Shown here piece after piece: positions 17,134 to 25,367 of a stretch of DNA of 64,000 nucleotides. Position 1 is the stretch's first letter, and each line of letters starts with the position of its first letter. The translations under genes and the position numbers were made by a program. The stretch spans positions 61,264 to 125,263 of IMG/VR virus record IMGVR_UViG_3300037264_003921. The stretch is one strand, 5' to 3'. This stretch comes from a virus. A model generated the notes under the pieces. It saw nothing but the letters and a program-made list of their open reading frames with translations. It had not been told where the DNA came from and ran no database searches.

Positions 17134-17511
17134 TTATACTGATCTCAACTCGTCGTGTAGATCATCAGTGAGAGACCCAACCTTCTTGAGTAAGAAGATG
17201 TCCCTGCCGATACGCTTCGGCATCGCCAAATCGGCGATACCAACAACTGCCTGCGCAGCTGTCACTACATCACGTAATTCACGAACTATTGGTAACCCAA
17301 CTCTGTTATTGTCAACAGATGTCGTTACGATGTCATCCGATGCATCACGGGTTTCCGTAACCAGATCCTCATGACCTGGAACCGACATGACTGCTCCACG
17401 CATGCCAGGGAATCCCAGCAATGGAAGAATCGCCTCATGACGTAGATCCTGACGATACGCACGTACGGTGTATTCCACCGAAATCAGTGTGTTCGCTGGT
17501 TGACTTGCCAT
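17134..17511 (-). CDS. Hypothetical, probably highly expressed small protein
   Basis: A 125-residue protein starting MASQPANTLISVEYTV. A GTG three codons upstream keeps the frame open, but AGGAGG lies 8 bases before the ATG at 17511, which decides the start. The gene is isolated: a hairpin in the leader and a strong hairpin after the stop. Its GC content is somewhat higher than the neighbours'. These are features of a strongly expressed monocistronic gene such as a virion or decoration protein, but no family is recognised. Confidence 0.65.
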   Translation of the reverse strand: MASQPANTLISVEYTVRAYRQDLRHEAILPLLGFPGMRGAVMSVPGHEDLVTETRDASDDIVTTSVDNNRVGLPIVRELRDVVTAAQAVVGIADLAMPKRIGRDIFLLKKVGSLTDDLHDELRSV

Positions 17512-17534
17512 TAATATCACCTCCTAAACGGCTA

Positions 17535-17551
17535 AGAGCCACAATGGCTCT
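17535..17551 (-). promoter_or_regulatory. Small hairpin in the leader of the 125-residue gene
   Basis: AGAGCC and GGCTCT form a 6-bp stem with a 5-base loop about 15 bases before the AGGAGG site. It may protect the 5' end of the transcript or end the upstream transcript. Confidence 0.4.
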
Positions 17552-17590
17552 GTCCTACTGTAAATTTGACTAAATATTATTAAAATACCG

Positions 17591-17980
17591 TTAAGGTTTA
17601 GATGCGCGTTCTCTTATATGAACAGTTTCAATAGATTTAATATTGTGTACCGTCATACCATCACCAATTAAGGAATCACATTCTATAATAATGGCGATCT
17701 CAGGATGCTTTAAAGATTCAAACAATTTCTTAGCATCATCAAATAACTCTATGTCAGCAATTATTTCATCATTAAATAATCTTATATCATTCACTTTATG
17801 TGTAATGATTCCATCAACTGAATTAAAAGTCATTCTATCAAAGATGCCACCAAATACCTGCCCACCACTCAATCTACGCCTAAGATCCTCATCCTTTAAT
17901 GCAGATTCAATCGTTGCTTTCGGATATAAATTACCACGGCTTGTTGGAAAGTCTACATATATTCCAGAGCCAATTATCAT
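17591..17980 (-). CDS. Hypothetical protein, weakly prohead-protease-like
   Basis: The 129-residue protein has an NLYPKATIESAL segment, GGQVFGGIFDR, an ITHKVNDIRL segment and DIELFD. The order recalls the fold of S80-type prohead proteases and related proteins (a YP near the start, then a histidine in an SH/TH-x-V phrase), but no catalytic serine motif is visible and the protein is short. It lies just downstream of purZ in the same direction. Function unknown; the protease likeness is weak. Confidence 0.5.
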   Translation of the reverse strand: MIIGSGIYVDFPTSRGNLYPKATIESALKDEDLRRRLSGGQVFGGIFDRMTFNSVDGIITHKVNDIRLFNDEIIADIELFDDAKKLFESLKHPEIAIIIECDSLIGDGMTVHNIKSIETVHIRERASKP

Positions 17981-18014
17981 CTAATCTCTCGTATTATATT
18001 CGTCTATGGCAATA

Positions 18015-19163
18015 TTAGTCAACAAATATATAGTCATTATGATTTGGACCTGTCCCAATCATTACAACTGGTATACCTGCGGTCTCTTCCATCTTATCAA
18101 TAAATTTTCTAACCTTAATTGGCAGTTTATTAAACTGCGTTCTGCCGCCATGCATCTGATACGCAGACCAGTCAATATATTGTGGAAAATTTAATATCTG
18201 TTTAGTAGCCCCGCAGAATGAAGCGGATTCTTTAAGCAATTGCCATGAGAATGTAAACACACGTCTAATCTTCTTAGTAACTGTGGTACGTTCTTTTTCT
18301 GCCAACACTGATATCTCTGATTCAGGCATACCAGCTTCCCTGCCAATCTGATCCCATGTTAATTCATGTTGATCAGACATACAATCACCAGAGTATCCAG
18401 TTTGTTTCCCATCTCTATAATTATTACCAACACGAATAGGGAATGTTCTGACGTTTAGATACACGTCACCAACCATATTTGGTAATATGCCAAGATCAGA
18501 ATATGCTTGTTGTGGTGTGCAGTCTCTGAACGTACAATATGGATAGTGTGTGCCATGATTGACAGATAAAGCAAATCCTTGTGATACTTCATGCATAATT
18601 GAGTGCCCATCGCTTAACGTTCTGCGCACAGTATCAACAAATTGCATAGGCGTCAAAGTACTCATAACGTCGCTAGCTAACGTTGTCTCCGGTCTGCGCA
18701 TTGATTTCTCTGAAAATGCAGCTCCTGAGCCAGACATTGTTGAAGAAACTCTTTCTGTTGATTGAGATCCATTAGGAGATTCAATATCAATATGCCGCTG
18801 GCTCATAATAACAGCGCGTTGATGGATTTTGACAAGTTTATCATTTATTTTATAGCCAGTTTGTTCAAGTTCCTTATTAAATTGTTCAATCATAAATCCA
18901 GATCCTGGACCAACAAATAAATTCAAATTGCTAAATCTGTCTGCTTTAGTCTTATGAAGAATCGCTGAAGTTGGAACTACTTTTGCAACAAATTTGACAT
19001 TACCATCTAATCCATCAATGATGGCAGTATGTCCAGCATTTGCATAATTACATGTTGAAACATTATTAATATTATATATATCAACAAGCCGCGTTGATGC
19101 AGCTCCTTTTGCAGAGCTACCCCAGGCTGAGTCAACAATACAATTAAGTTTACCCTTTTGCAT
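18015..19163 (-). CDS. purZ: PurZ-type adenylosuccinate synthetase (2-aminoadenine pathway)
   Basis: The 382-residue protein belongs to the PurA/PurZ family. PurA has a WGDEGKGK loop whose Asp is catalytic; here the loop reads WGSSAKG (residues 14-20), with Ser16 in place of the Asp. This Asp-to-Ser/Gly change is the hallmark reported for phage PurZ, which uses dGMP instead of IMP and makes N6-succino-2-aminodeoxyadenylate. Other PurA landmarks remain: NAGHT (H45), SGSGAAFSEKSMRR, SQGF...NHGTHYPY, and a C-terminal IGTGPNHND. Cellular PurB and kinases would then give dZTP. The gene has a GGAGG site. A DatZ-like gene lies at 41.2 kb. A short, otherwise normal PurA is the alternative, but the missing Asp argues against it. 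Confidence 0.85.
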   Translation of the reverse strand: MQKGKLNCIVDSAWGSSAKGAASTRLVDIYNINNVSTCNYANAGHTAIIDGLDGNVKFVAKVVPTSAILHKTKADRFSNLNLFVGPGSGFMIEQFNKELEQTGYKINDKLVKIHQRAVIMSQRHIDIESPNGSQSTERVSSTMSGSGAAFSEKSMRRPETTLASDVMSTLTPMQFVDTVRRTLSDGHSIMHEVSQGFALSVNHGTHYPYCTFRDCTPQQAYSDLGILPNMVGDVYLNVRTFPIRVGNNYRDGKQTGYSGDCMSDQHELTWDQIGREAGMPESEISVLAEKERTTVTKKIRRVFTFSWQLLKESASFCGATKQILNFPQYIDWSAYQMHGGRTQFNKLPIKVRKFIDKMEETAGIPVVMIGTGPNHNDYIFVD

Positions 19164-19249
19164 AATCCCTCCTGCCTACTGTATGAAATGCTTTACCATA
19201 TTTAGCGAGTGTTTCATTAATATCTACATTCACTCATTGTGTACAGTAA

Positions 19250-19576
19250 TTATAACTTGGATGCATGATCAATTGACATACGGAATGGCCAACACCTCCA
19301 ACAGCGTGTGCATCGAACGGCCTTCCTGCCGTCGCGGGTAAACCGGTGTGAACAGGGGCTTGATCCGTCCGGGATGATATAGCCCTTGGCGTCCAAATGC
19401 ACTGGCCATAACTCTTCGACCCATTCCTTCGCCTTACAACCCATCCATTGGCATTCACGACGATAGCCGCCGCCGACAAATTCCTCGATGGCATACCACT
19501 GACTCCATGCATGGTGAATAGTGCCATTGGTGCATCGCTTAAGACGCTTTTTCTTGTTCACCTTACGCATGCCCAT
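19250..19576 (-). CDS. Zinc-ribbon-like ORF of GC-rich islet 2
   Basis: About 108 residues, lysine-rich at the start (VNKKKRLKRC), with cysteines in C...CQWMGC and CTRCWRC arrangements and several tryptophans, typical of a small zinc-binding protein. The codons are GC-rich in the third position, in contrast to the genes on both sides, so this is one of the acquired islets (about 19.25-19.58 kb). The frame also has a GTG six codons upstream, close to the preceding stop codon; the ATG is preferred. No known family. Confidence 0.55.
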   Translation of the reverse strand: MGMRKVNKKKRLKRCTNGTIHHAWSQWYAIEEFVGGGYRRECQWMGCKAKEWVEELWPVHLDAKGYIIPDGSSPCSHRFTRDGRKAVRCTRCWRCWPFRMSIDHASKL

Positions 19577-19597
19577 GAGATATTCTCTTATCACAAT

Positions 19598-20326
19598 TCA
19601 TAGACATTTAATGTATTTGGCCTGCCAGCCATTTTTAGACGTCGCCAAAGCAACATATTTGTCAACTAATGATTCTGGAACGTTATCCTTAATCCATTTT
19701 CTCTCGATCCATTTGAATCCAGCTTTTTTCAAAAACTCTTTTTGCAAATTAAAATCGGCATCGTCAAAATTAGGCTTGCCACTAAACCAGGCTTCAACCT
19801 TACAACGTGGCTCATTCATAATCTTCATAGCATGTTCTAAATTGTGCTTCGCCGCTAACTCACAACATGTTAATGCATCCCATAATGCTCTATGTCTCCT
19901 ACCTGAATCTACGCCATAATCAACAGCAAGGTGTTGTAGTCTTGTTGAATTAACATTACCAACAATCTTTTCATGTGGTAAATCATTTTTAGTGCATATC
20001 CATGGCAACGATAAAAACTCTGGCCACCTCTTTGTTATTAATCCTTTATCATAATCTTTATTATGTGCAACAATAACCACTGGTTTATAATGCTCTACTA
20101 ATTTCCATGGATTAAATTCACAACTATAACCATTATTAGATACGTCACGTTTAATTTTGTGTATAACTTCCGCTTCATTTGACCATTTTGTTGTTTTAAG
20201 AATATCAGAATGCATTGCTACAACCTGACTGTGGGTCGTATCATATACGACCATGCCGATCTCTACTATTTCATCAACATCAATGTTGAGACCAGTGCTC
20301 TCTACGTCAACAGATAAAATAATCAT
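19598..20326 (-). CDS. DnaQ-like 3'-5' exonuclease
   Basis: The protein (about 242 residues) has the three exonuclease motifs: SVDVESTGL (Exo I, DxE) near the N-terminus, VIVAHNKDYDKGL (Exo II, with the His-Asn before the Asp), and HRALWDAL (Exo III with H and D five apart, DEDDh type). The C-terminal 80 residues are extra and lysine/tryptophan-rich. It could proofread for the DnaE- or PolA-type polymerases, which here lack exonuclease domains, or degrade DNA or RNA. The ATG at 20326 is preferred over a TTG five codons upstream. Confidence 0.8.
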   Translation of the reverse strand: MIILSVDVESTGLNIDVDEIVEIGMVVYDTTHSQVVAMHSDILKTTKWSNEAEVIHKIKRDVSNNGYSCEFNPWKLVEHYKPVVIVAHNKDYDKGLITKRWPEFLSLPWICTKNDLPHEKIVGNVNSTRLQHLAVDYGVDSGRRHRALWDALTCCELAAKHNLEHAMKIMNEPRCKVEAWFSGKPNFDDADFNLQKEFLKKAGFKWIERKWIKDNVPESLVDKYVALATSKNGWQAKYIKCL

Positions 20327-20351
20327 TAACCACAAAGCCAATTATATCGTT

Positions 20352-20717
20352 TTAATTCCATGGAATTTTCTCCACCCAATGTTGTGGGACCCATAATAAT
20401 GACCCATCATTAAACTCGACACGATAATGCTTGTGGTCTCGTTTAGTTACTCTAGCTGGTTCCATATATTTTACATGTTCTTTATTAATTACTATAATCC
20501 ATGTACCCTCATTGAGTTCTGGGATTTGTGTTTTAAAAACTGGTATTCTATTGACTATCGCCAATTCACTATTTGACAGTCTGGCCCAAAACAAATTTGT
20601 GCATTTTATGCATATGATCGGTACATAGCCAACCTTCTCCCATGAAGAAGATACAGCTTTATTTTGCACATTACAAAATGGACAATTGAAATCGTCTGTT
20701 ATAGACTCATTTGACAT
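20352..20717 (-). CDS. Hypothetical zinc-ribbon protein
   Basis: About 121 residues with FNCPFC and IICIKCTNLFW forming a likely four-cysteine zinc ribbon near the N-terminus. The second half is beta-rich with a YRVEFNDGSLLWVPQHWVEKI segment, like a small SH3-type or Tudor-like barrel. A start at 20783 would add a lysine-rich leader but would overlap the DeoC-like gene by 77 bases; the later ATG, with an 11-base overlap, is chosen. Function unknown. Confidence 0.6.
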   Translation of the reverse strand: MSNESITDDFNCPFCNVQNKAVSSSWEKVGYVPIICIKCTNLFWARLSNSELAIVNRIPVFKTQIPELNEGTWIIVINKEHVKYMEPARVTKRDHKHYRVEFNDGSLLWVPQHWVEKIPWN

Positions 20718-21426
20718 CTGGACCCAACGTGTCGACGGCTTTTTCTTTGGCTGGCTCTTGCGTTTTTTGCGTTTCTTGCTCATTATAAAACCTAATTATA
20801 TTACTAGCTTGGTTTAGATTAACATCAAATCGCATATTTCTATCAGATTTAAATGCTTCAATTGTCTCATATGTCACATTACATGATATCTTTATCGGAG
20901 TAACGATCTTATTACGAACAACAGCAATCGCTTTCTTATGATCCTCCAATCCAACGCCATTCTTCAATGTATATGGATCTAATCTAACCCAATTACATGG
21001 ATATTTCACAATGGCATCAATATGCTGTTCAGATATACCACGGCCATAAGACCCAACTATCCATCTAATTTCAGCAACTGGGTTCACAGATTTTAAAAAT
21101 TCAGAAATTAATCTAACTTCATTGTCAATCTCTTTCCCAGTATGGCCATTTGAATACATTATATCGAATCCATCCGCAGCCAACGCATCCTCAGAAAGAT
21201 CACGCAATTTTTGCATTGCAAAATTCTTGCCATCAGGATAGTCAATAACAGCAATAATTTTATACTTACCACGTTTTGAAACCCTATCAGCGATAAATGG
21301 GGCAACTAAGCTAGGCACAGTAACTATTGCAGGGCAACTGTGTTTAAATACAAATGCGCCAACACGTACTGGATTTACCATTTTATCTAAAGCATTTAAT
21401 TCTAATCGTGTAGTAATTTGCAACAT
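20707..21426 (-). CDS. DeoC-like (TIM-barrel aldolase) protein
   Basis: The 239-residue protein resembles deoxyribose-phosphate aldolase-type barrels: VRVGAFVFKHSCPAIVTVP, then VIDYPDGKN, then ALAADGFDIMYSNGHTGKE, corresponding to the family order in which a Gly-rich phosphate turn and the (G)ADEIDMV strand occur. The catalytic lysines cannot be placed with confidence. Its start overlaps the end of the deoxyribosyltransferase-like gene, so the two are coupled. A role in deoxyribose or deoxynucleoside salvage is an inference. The C-terminal 25 residues are Glu/Lys/Gln-rich. Confidence 0.5.
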   Translation of the reverse strand: MLQITTRLELNALDKMVNPVRVGAFVFKHSCPAIVTVPSLVAPFIADRVSKRGKYKIIAVIDYPDGKNFAMQKLRDLSEDALAADGFDIMYSNGHTGKEIDNEVRLISEFLKSVNPVAEIRWIVGSYGRGISEQHIDAIVKYPCNWVRLDPYTLKNGVGLEDHKKAIAVVRNKIVTPIKISCNVTYETIEAFKSDRNMRFDVNLNQASNIIRFYNEQETQKTQEPAKEKAVDTLGPDVK

Positions 21427-22001
21427 TTCTTTTCCTTTTCATTTGTAAAACCATCATAACATACTGAAAACCATTTCAATGGGTCCATCTTAATACTGCC
21501 ATTATCCAATTTATCAACATGCCCAATTAATTGATCCCATGTTCTGAAAAACACATGATCCATATCTTGTGGCGTTGAAAACCTCTGTAATACCCATGTT
21601 GATGCAATCCCATCTGGCATACAAAATAAGACTGGTTTATCTATATCAGCTGCTAGATATATCTCTTCGAACGTGCCTGCGGTATACTTAATTGGCATCC
21701 AACATATAATCCAATCAGCAGACGACACCATTTTCAAACAAACTTGACGTAATTCTTTATTTGCATCGAATACATCATTTATTGTTATCCCAACAGGCTC
21801 ACCATTTAGACTTTTACGATATAATTTTGGGTCTACTTTTGAAATATCAGACAACCAACTAGGTTTAACTAATGGATCATATACTTTGACATTATATTTT
21901 AATAAACTACTAGTTATTTGGGTACGCCAATCTTTTGCATGGTCATCATGTTCAACTGGACCTGCTAAATATACTCGCGTGCCACCCAATAAATTCCCCA
22001 T
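21402..22001 (-). CDS. Nucleoside 2-deoxyribosyltransferase-like protein
   Basis: The 199-residue protein begins TRVYLAGPVEHDDHAKDWR, the typical strand-and-turn start of the nucleoside 2-deoxyribosyltransferase family, followed by VKVYDPL, DVFDANKELRQ, ADWIICWMP and AGTFEEIYLAA (the family's catalytic-Glu region), then KPVLFCMP. Such enzymes exchange or hydrolyse the base of deoxynucleosides. Next to PurZ and with a DatZ-like enzyme in the genome, it may recycle deoxyadenosine released from dATP; that is an inference. It is coupled to the DeoC-like gene. Confidence 0.72.
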   Translation of the reverse strand: MGNLLGGTRVYLAGPVEHDDHAKDWRTQITSSLLKYNVKVYDPLVKPSWLSDISKVDPKLYRKSLNGEPVGITINDVFDANKELRQVCLKMVSSADWIICWMPIKYTAGTFEEIYLAADIDKPVLFCMPDGIASTWVLQRFSTPQDMDHVFFRTWDQLIGHVDKLDNGSIKMDPLKWFSVCYDGFTNEKEKKCCKLLHD

Positions 22002-22030
22002 ACAGCTATTTACGCAGTATAGATACTTAG

Positions 22031-22201
22031 TTATGGCATTTCGTTCTTAGTACTTTCTCCAGGTTTATTCTTCTTTTTAAATCCCTGACCAAGCATAAAC
22101 TTTGGGTACTTTACTTTCTGTTCGTGATGTTGAGTGCCGCCGCCATGTGCCCCTTTGCTACTGTGCTTTGATTTACCAAAATTCACCTTTTTTTCTGCCA
22201 T
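22031..22201 (-). CDS. Hypothetical 56-residue basic protein
   Basis: A small, Gly/His/Lys-rich protein (MAEKKVNFGKSKHSS...) with a GAGGT site before its ATG. It has a GAHGGGTQHH segment and a GQGFKKKNK tail, and has the look of an unstructured nucleic-acid-binding protein. It lies between the DUF115-like and deoxyribosyltransferase-like genes. Function unknown. Confidence 0.6.
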   Translation of the reverse strand: MAEKKVNFGKSKHSSKGAHGGGTQHHEQKVKYPKFMLGQGFKKKNKPGESTKNEMP

Positions 22202-22209
22202 AATTACCT

Positions 22210-23181
22210 CTATTCTATAGTTTTTAATTCATTCAATATTATATCTACAGCTGTCTTCTGATCAAGTTTGCCAAAATACTCAGCAAACTTATATTTATTA
22301 TATGATGAACAAAAAAATATCTTCTGTCGTTCTTCAGGTGTCAGTACATTTACAGCTGACATATAACTTTCTGCCTCACTATCAAATCGTTTTAGACGTA
22401 CATCATTAGCTACATCTGGGTTTTGTCCATAAAAATGTAACTTACCACTCACAGAACACATATCGACACCAAAGATGTAAATTTTATCATATTGCATCCA
22501 AACAGCTGTTTGAATATTTGCATATGTTGATGATCTACCAACATGATACCCTCTTACTAGATCTCTAGAAAACCCCTTTCCAGATAAACTCTTTATCAAA
22601 ACTTGGTTCTTATGTGGTGCTCGCACAGATGACGCATTTAATGTAGTACCATTATATTTTTCCCATATTTGTTTATTCCTTGTATATTGACTCTGATCGC
22701 AAAATGCCCAATAGCGTGATGGCCATATTCTGCTATCTGGTCTATTAATACACATTATGTCTATTTTCTTGTTATCTTTCAACTTTTCCAATGGCGCTTC
22801 AAGAACAGATGGTCCACATGCTACAATCACTAATATTCTACCACGCCCAATGCCACGCAATCCTTCAATCGCTGCTCTAAATTGCGCTACTCTATTTGAA
22901 TTGAGCCTATTTACACTACTGCTTATTAGACGTGGTTTATGTTCTCTTATTGGGAAGTTTACTCTAACATCTCTCTTTTGCTTAGGCTGCTGTTTGATTA
23001 TTGGTTTCGCAGCTTTAACCAACACTACCTGTGGCACTCTTGGTTGTATAATTTTTTGTTCAATATTTTGAGTCCTATTCGGTTTATTAACTTTAATGTG
23101 GACTCTCTGAATTGGTAGTTTATTCAATGATCTATAATTATGTGCCACAAAATATCTTTGGCATAAATTACAACCAACCAA
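22210..23181 (-). CDS. DUF115/MptE-like Rossmann-fold protein
   Basis: The 323-residue protein has an N-terminal CNLCQRYF and a basic Pro/Lys-rich leader of about 80 residues. A Rossmann-type core follows: ILVIVACGPSVLEAP, then a GRSSTYANIQTAVWM helix and YDKIYIFGVDMCS, with HFYG shortly after. This order is that of the DUF115/MptE-like group often found in phages and flagellin- or surface-glycosylation clusters. It may transfer a nucleotide or sugar. The frame begins with TTG and no better start is visible, so the N-terminus is uncertain. Confidence 0.6.
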   Translation of the reverse strand: MVGCNLCQRYFVAHNYRSLNKLPIQRVHIKVNKPNRTQNIEQKIIQPRVPQVVLVKAAKPIIKQQPKQKRDVRVNFPIREHKPRLISSSVNRLNSNRVAQFRAAIEGLRGIGRGRILVIVACGPSVLEAPLEKLKDNKKIDIMCINRPDSRIWPSRYWAFCDQSQYTRNKQIWEKYNGTTLNASSVRAPHKNQVLIKSLSGKGFSRDLVRGYHVGRSSTYANIQTAVWMQYDKIYIFGVDMCSVSGKLHFYGQNPDVANDVRLKRFDSEAESYMSAVNVLTPEERQKIFFCSSYNKYKFAEYFGKLDQKTAVDIILNELKTIE

Positions 23182-23216
23182 TCACCGTAAGTTGTATAAA
23201 ATAATAGTATTAATAA

Positions 23217-23606
23217 TTAATTTTCATTAACCTCTACAGTATGGTCGCCAACAAGCCTCTTCTTAAGATTAGCTAAAACAACTTTTCTACGTGATTCTTT
23301 ATTCATTTTAGAATATAAATGTCTAAATACCGTAGTAGTCAAAAGATTAAAAACTGGGGCACGACCAGGAGTAAATTTCAACCTCCCATCACTTATTTTG
23401 GCAATTGTAAGAACAAATGCCTCATGGGCAAACTCGTGGTGTTCATCCTCATCGTGTGGATGAAAATGTATAGCAACACCATAGCATATTTTATATATGC
23501 CATCAAGCAAATGTTTCCAAGATTCTTCATTATGGTTATCAAGCCATTTTGTCCAATGCTCTTCAAGCAATTTAGAGTCTACATAGTACTTTTTAATACT
23601 TGCCAT
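23217..23606 (-). CDS. Late-transcription sigma factor, gp55-like
   Basis: The 129-residue protein matches the sigma-region-2-like core of T4-type gp55: EESWKHLLDGIYKICYG, EFAHEAFVLTIAKISDGRL, and FTPGRAPVFNLLTTTVFRH. It should direct host RNA polymerase to late promoters. It is shorter than T4 gp55 (185 residues), missing much of the C-terminal sliding-clamp-binding part; no clamp gene is in this window. It is divergent from a possible second sigma factor gene 57 bases away. Confidence 0.8.
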   Translation of the reverse strand: MASIKKYYVDSKLLEEHWTKWLDNHNEESWKHLLDGIYKICYGVAIHFHPHDEDEHHEFAHEAFVLTIAKISDGRLKFTPGRAPVFNLLTTTVFRHLYSKMNKESRRKVVLANLKKRLVGDHTVEVNEN

Positions 23607-23663
23607 ATCGTTGCTCCTGTGATATTGTAGGCATCTAACTCAAATACATTTATTGGAGGAAAC

Positions 23664-24791
23664 ATGGGCGGACAACTTGCACGGTTATTCTTACGTGGAT
23701 CATTGATGAGTGATACAGCAAAATTGCTAACAAAGAGTGAAATCTCAATGGTTGAATCCTTAATGAAGGAAGCATGGGACGATCCAGCCCTCCAAAGCCA
23801 AAAAATGGAGTTCTGCCTCGCATTAGGTAGAACCATAGGTAATGAATATAAAGACATAGAAGCTGGCAAAGCCGATGCATTAATCACATTTTGGAAAGCA
23901 GCATTACTCGTGCTGTTTCATGAATCGAAACAATGCAAGAATCAATCATGCAAAAAACATCACATCACCACACACATAAAAATAGATAAATGCATTGACT
24001 GTGGTAGCGATCTTATAATTAAATGGTCTCCAAAACCTCAAATTGCAGAAGATCCAATAAAGCGGAAAAAGTTTTTCCAAGCCGTTATGTTTAACTATCT
24101 TCGTCAAATTTTTAGGGAGAATAAACCACCTTCTATGAAAAACATACAAACAGAAGACGGAGCAGCAACTGATGTTGCAACAAAAGTTATTACATCAATT
24201 ATTGACAAACTTAAAAATGTCCAATACACAACAGAAAACACTGACGATGACCACCACATAATTCATTGTGAAACATCACTAATACCACTTAAAACAATAA
24301 AACAAATCGCTGATATAAAATCCGAATTTGAGCAACATGGAGTACAAATAACTGTTGACTGGGCTACAATCGATATTGTGTCGGCTCTTGAGGTTCCACC
24401 TATAATAAGTTATGCGATTATTAATAAAGTATATACTAAATTTACAAGCCTAGATAATAGTGCATCAAACGACTCAGACTATAATTTCAAAGACATATAC
24501 GAGCATAAAGCAATTTCAATAGCCGATGAAAAAACACAACAGGACGAGTCAGACCTCAATGAGTCATTAAGGGTAGTTCGTAGTAGATTGTCAGATGCAG
24601 CACAAAAATTATTTGATGTTATCGTAGACACACCAGATGATTATATCAATAAGTTCAAAACAAGCAAATTACATAAATCGCATTTAGCAGCATATTTTGG
24701 AGTAGACCAGAAAGAAATAGACTCCCTAAAAGAAAGTATCAAACTTCATTGTCTTGCTGTAGATATTGGAACAAATGACGATCATGTATGA
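23664..24791 (+). CDS. Possible RNA polymerase sigma-type factor with zinc motif
   Basis: The 375-residue protein has an N-terminal helical region, a zinc motif of the type C-x4-C...CIDCGSDL near residues 93-113, an FFQAVMFNYLRQIFREN helix that resembles sigma region 2, and a C-terminal region (RSRLSDAAQKLFDVIVD ... HLAAYFGVDQKEIDSLK) that resembles a region 4 helix-turn-helix. The ATG is preceded by a strong GGAGGAAAC site. It is divergent from the gp55-like gene, so the pair may form an expression switch. No direct family match was recalled; the sigma assignment is inference. Confidence 0.5.
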   Translation: MGGQLARLFLRGSLMSDTAKLLTKSEISMVESLMKEAWDDPALQSQKMEFCLALGRTIGNEYKDIEAGKADALITFWKAALLVLFHESKQCKNQSCKKHHITTHIKIDKCIDCGSDLIIKWSPKPQIAEDPIKRKKFFQAVMFNYLRQIFRENKPPSMKNIQTEDGAATDVATKVITSIIDKLKNVQYTTENTDDDHHIIHCETSLIPLKTIKQIADIKSEFEQHGVQITVDWATIDIVSALEVPPIISYAIINKVYTKFTSLDNSASNDSDYNFKDIYEHKAISIADEKTQQDESDLNESLRVVRSRLSDAAQKLFDVIVDTPDDYINKFKTSKLHKSHLAAYFGVDQKEIDSLKESIKLHCLAVDIGTNDDHV

Positions 24792-24919
24792 TATAAACAA
24801 TCAGAAAGACGAGCATAAGCTATGCAGGTAACAGATGTTTACATTTCACGCTTGATGTGAGCTAATATTACGGTCTTGGCATATGAAGCAGTCGGTGATA
24901 CGATGAAGAAGGTGAAGCG

Positions 24920-25024
24920 ATGGGAAATATGAAGCGGTGCGAGTGTGGCCGATGGATGCGGATTGTGCATGAGCTGGGCCAATCCTATTGGAAGTGCATC
25001 TGCGGAAAAGTGGAGTCGCTTTAG
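24920..25024 (+). CDS. 34-residue zinc-ribbon protein (islet 3)
   Basis: Reads MGNMKRCECGRWMRIV and then YWKCICGKVESL, so CxC-G and CxC-G knuckles about 18 residues apart form a minimal zinc ribbon. Codons are GC-rich. A GAAGGTGAAGCG sequence before the ATG may serve as ribosome-binding site. Function unknown. Confidence 0.5.
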   Translation: MGNMKRCECGRWMRIVHELGQSYWKCICGKVESL

Positions 25025-25028
25025 GTTT

Positions 25029-25238
25029 GAAAGGTGAACAGGATGAACGACACAGCGAAGCACACGGGTATAAGGTGAGGCCTCTTTGATTCGTCGGAGG
25101 AAAGATGGAAGATAACCTGAAAAAGTGTTGCCCGGAGTGCGGGGGATTCATGATGTTCAACGTGAACTGGTATTGGATTTGCCCCATCGACGGGACGCGA
25201 CTACAGGCTTGATTCGAAAGGTGAACAGGATGGACGAC
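25029..25238 (+). repeat. Direct repeat of a ribosome-binding-site and start module
   Basis: Positions 25029-25051 and 25216-25238 carry the same 23-base sequence with one mismatch (GAAAGGTGAACAGGATG then A/G then ACGAC). Each copy provides an AGG-type site and an ATG, the first opening an 11-codon ORF and the second the 45-residue ORF. It may be a duplicated gene-start cassette. Confidence 0.6.
25105..25212 (+). CDS. 35-residue zinc-ribbon protein (islet 3)
   Basis: Reads MEDNLKKCCPECGGFMMF and then YWICPIDGTRLQA. CPEC and a lone cysteine (C followed by PIDG, as in truncated zinc ribbons) are visible. A GGAGGAAAG site precedes the ATG by about 5 bases. Codons are GC-rich. Function unknown. 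Confidence 0.5.
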   Translation: MEDNLKKCCPECGGFMMFNVNWYWICPIDGTRLQA

Positions 25239-25367
25239 GAAAAGCGCGATGCGATGCAATGGAAGGCGCAGATGCGCCCGATCACCTGTGCCGGAATCAC
25301 GACGGATCTGGACGGGGCGAATGTCAGCCCTACGTGGAAAGACAACGCCTTAAGAGTTAATAATTAA
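25230..25367 (+). CDS. 45-residue ORF at the right end of islet 3
   Basis: Reads MDDEKRDAMQWKAQMRP and continues into a TDLDGANVSPTW segment. The last few codons (RVNN) lie in AT-rich DNA and overlap the converging gene by about 11 bases, so the original C-terminus may have been lost at the islet boundary. Codons before that are GC-rich. Function unknown. Confidence 0.4.
   Translation: MDDEKRDAMQWKAQMRPITCAGITTDLDGANVSPTWKDNALRVNN

Larger units (their letters stand above)
24880..25350 (+). other. GC-rich islet 3 with tiny genes
   Basis: About 470 bases of GC-rich DNA between the AT-rich second sigma-like gene and the AT-rich minus-strand gene at 25357. It contains three credible short ORFs and an 11-codon ORF, each with a purine-rich ribosome-binding site. 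A 23-base sequence is repeated in it. All are in the plus direction, in line with the gene to the left. Confidence 0.55.

Noticed and set aside
17591-17980. Prohead protease
   Set aside because: The order of YP, GG and TH-x-V segments is suggestive, but no catalytic serine motif is seen, it is short, and it is not beside capsid genes.
19234-19527. Second minus-strand ORF overlapping islet 2
   Set aside because: The alternative frame has ordered cysteine pairs and consistent GC-rich third positions, while this one has none.
24839-25259. Two overlapping minus-strand ORFs in the GC-rich islet
   Set aside because: They lie opposite plus-strand ORFs with good ribosome-binding sites and zinc motifs, and they read as His/Ser/Pro-rich noise.
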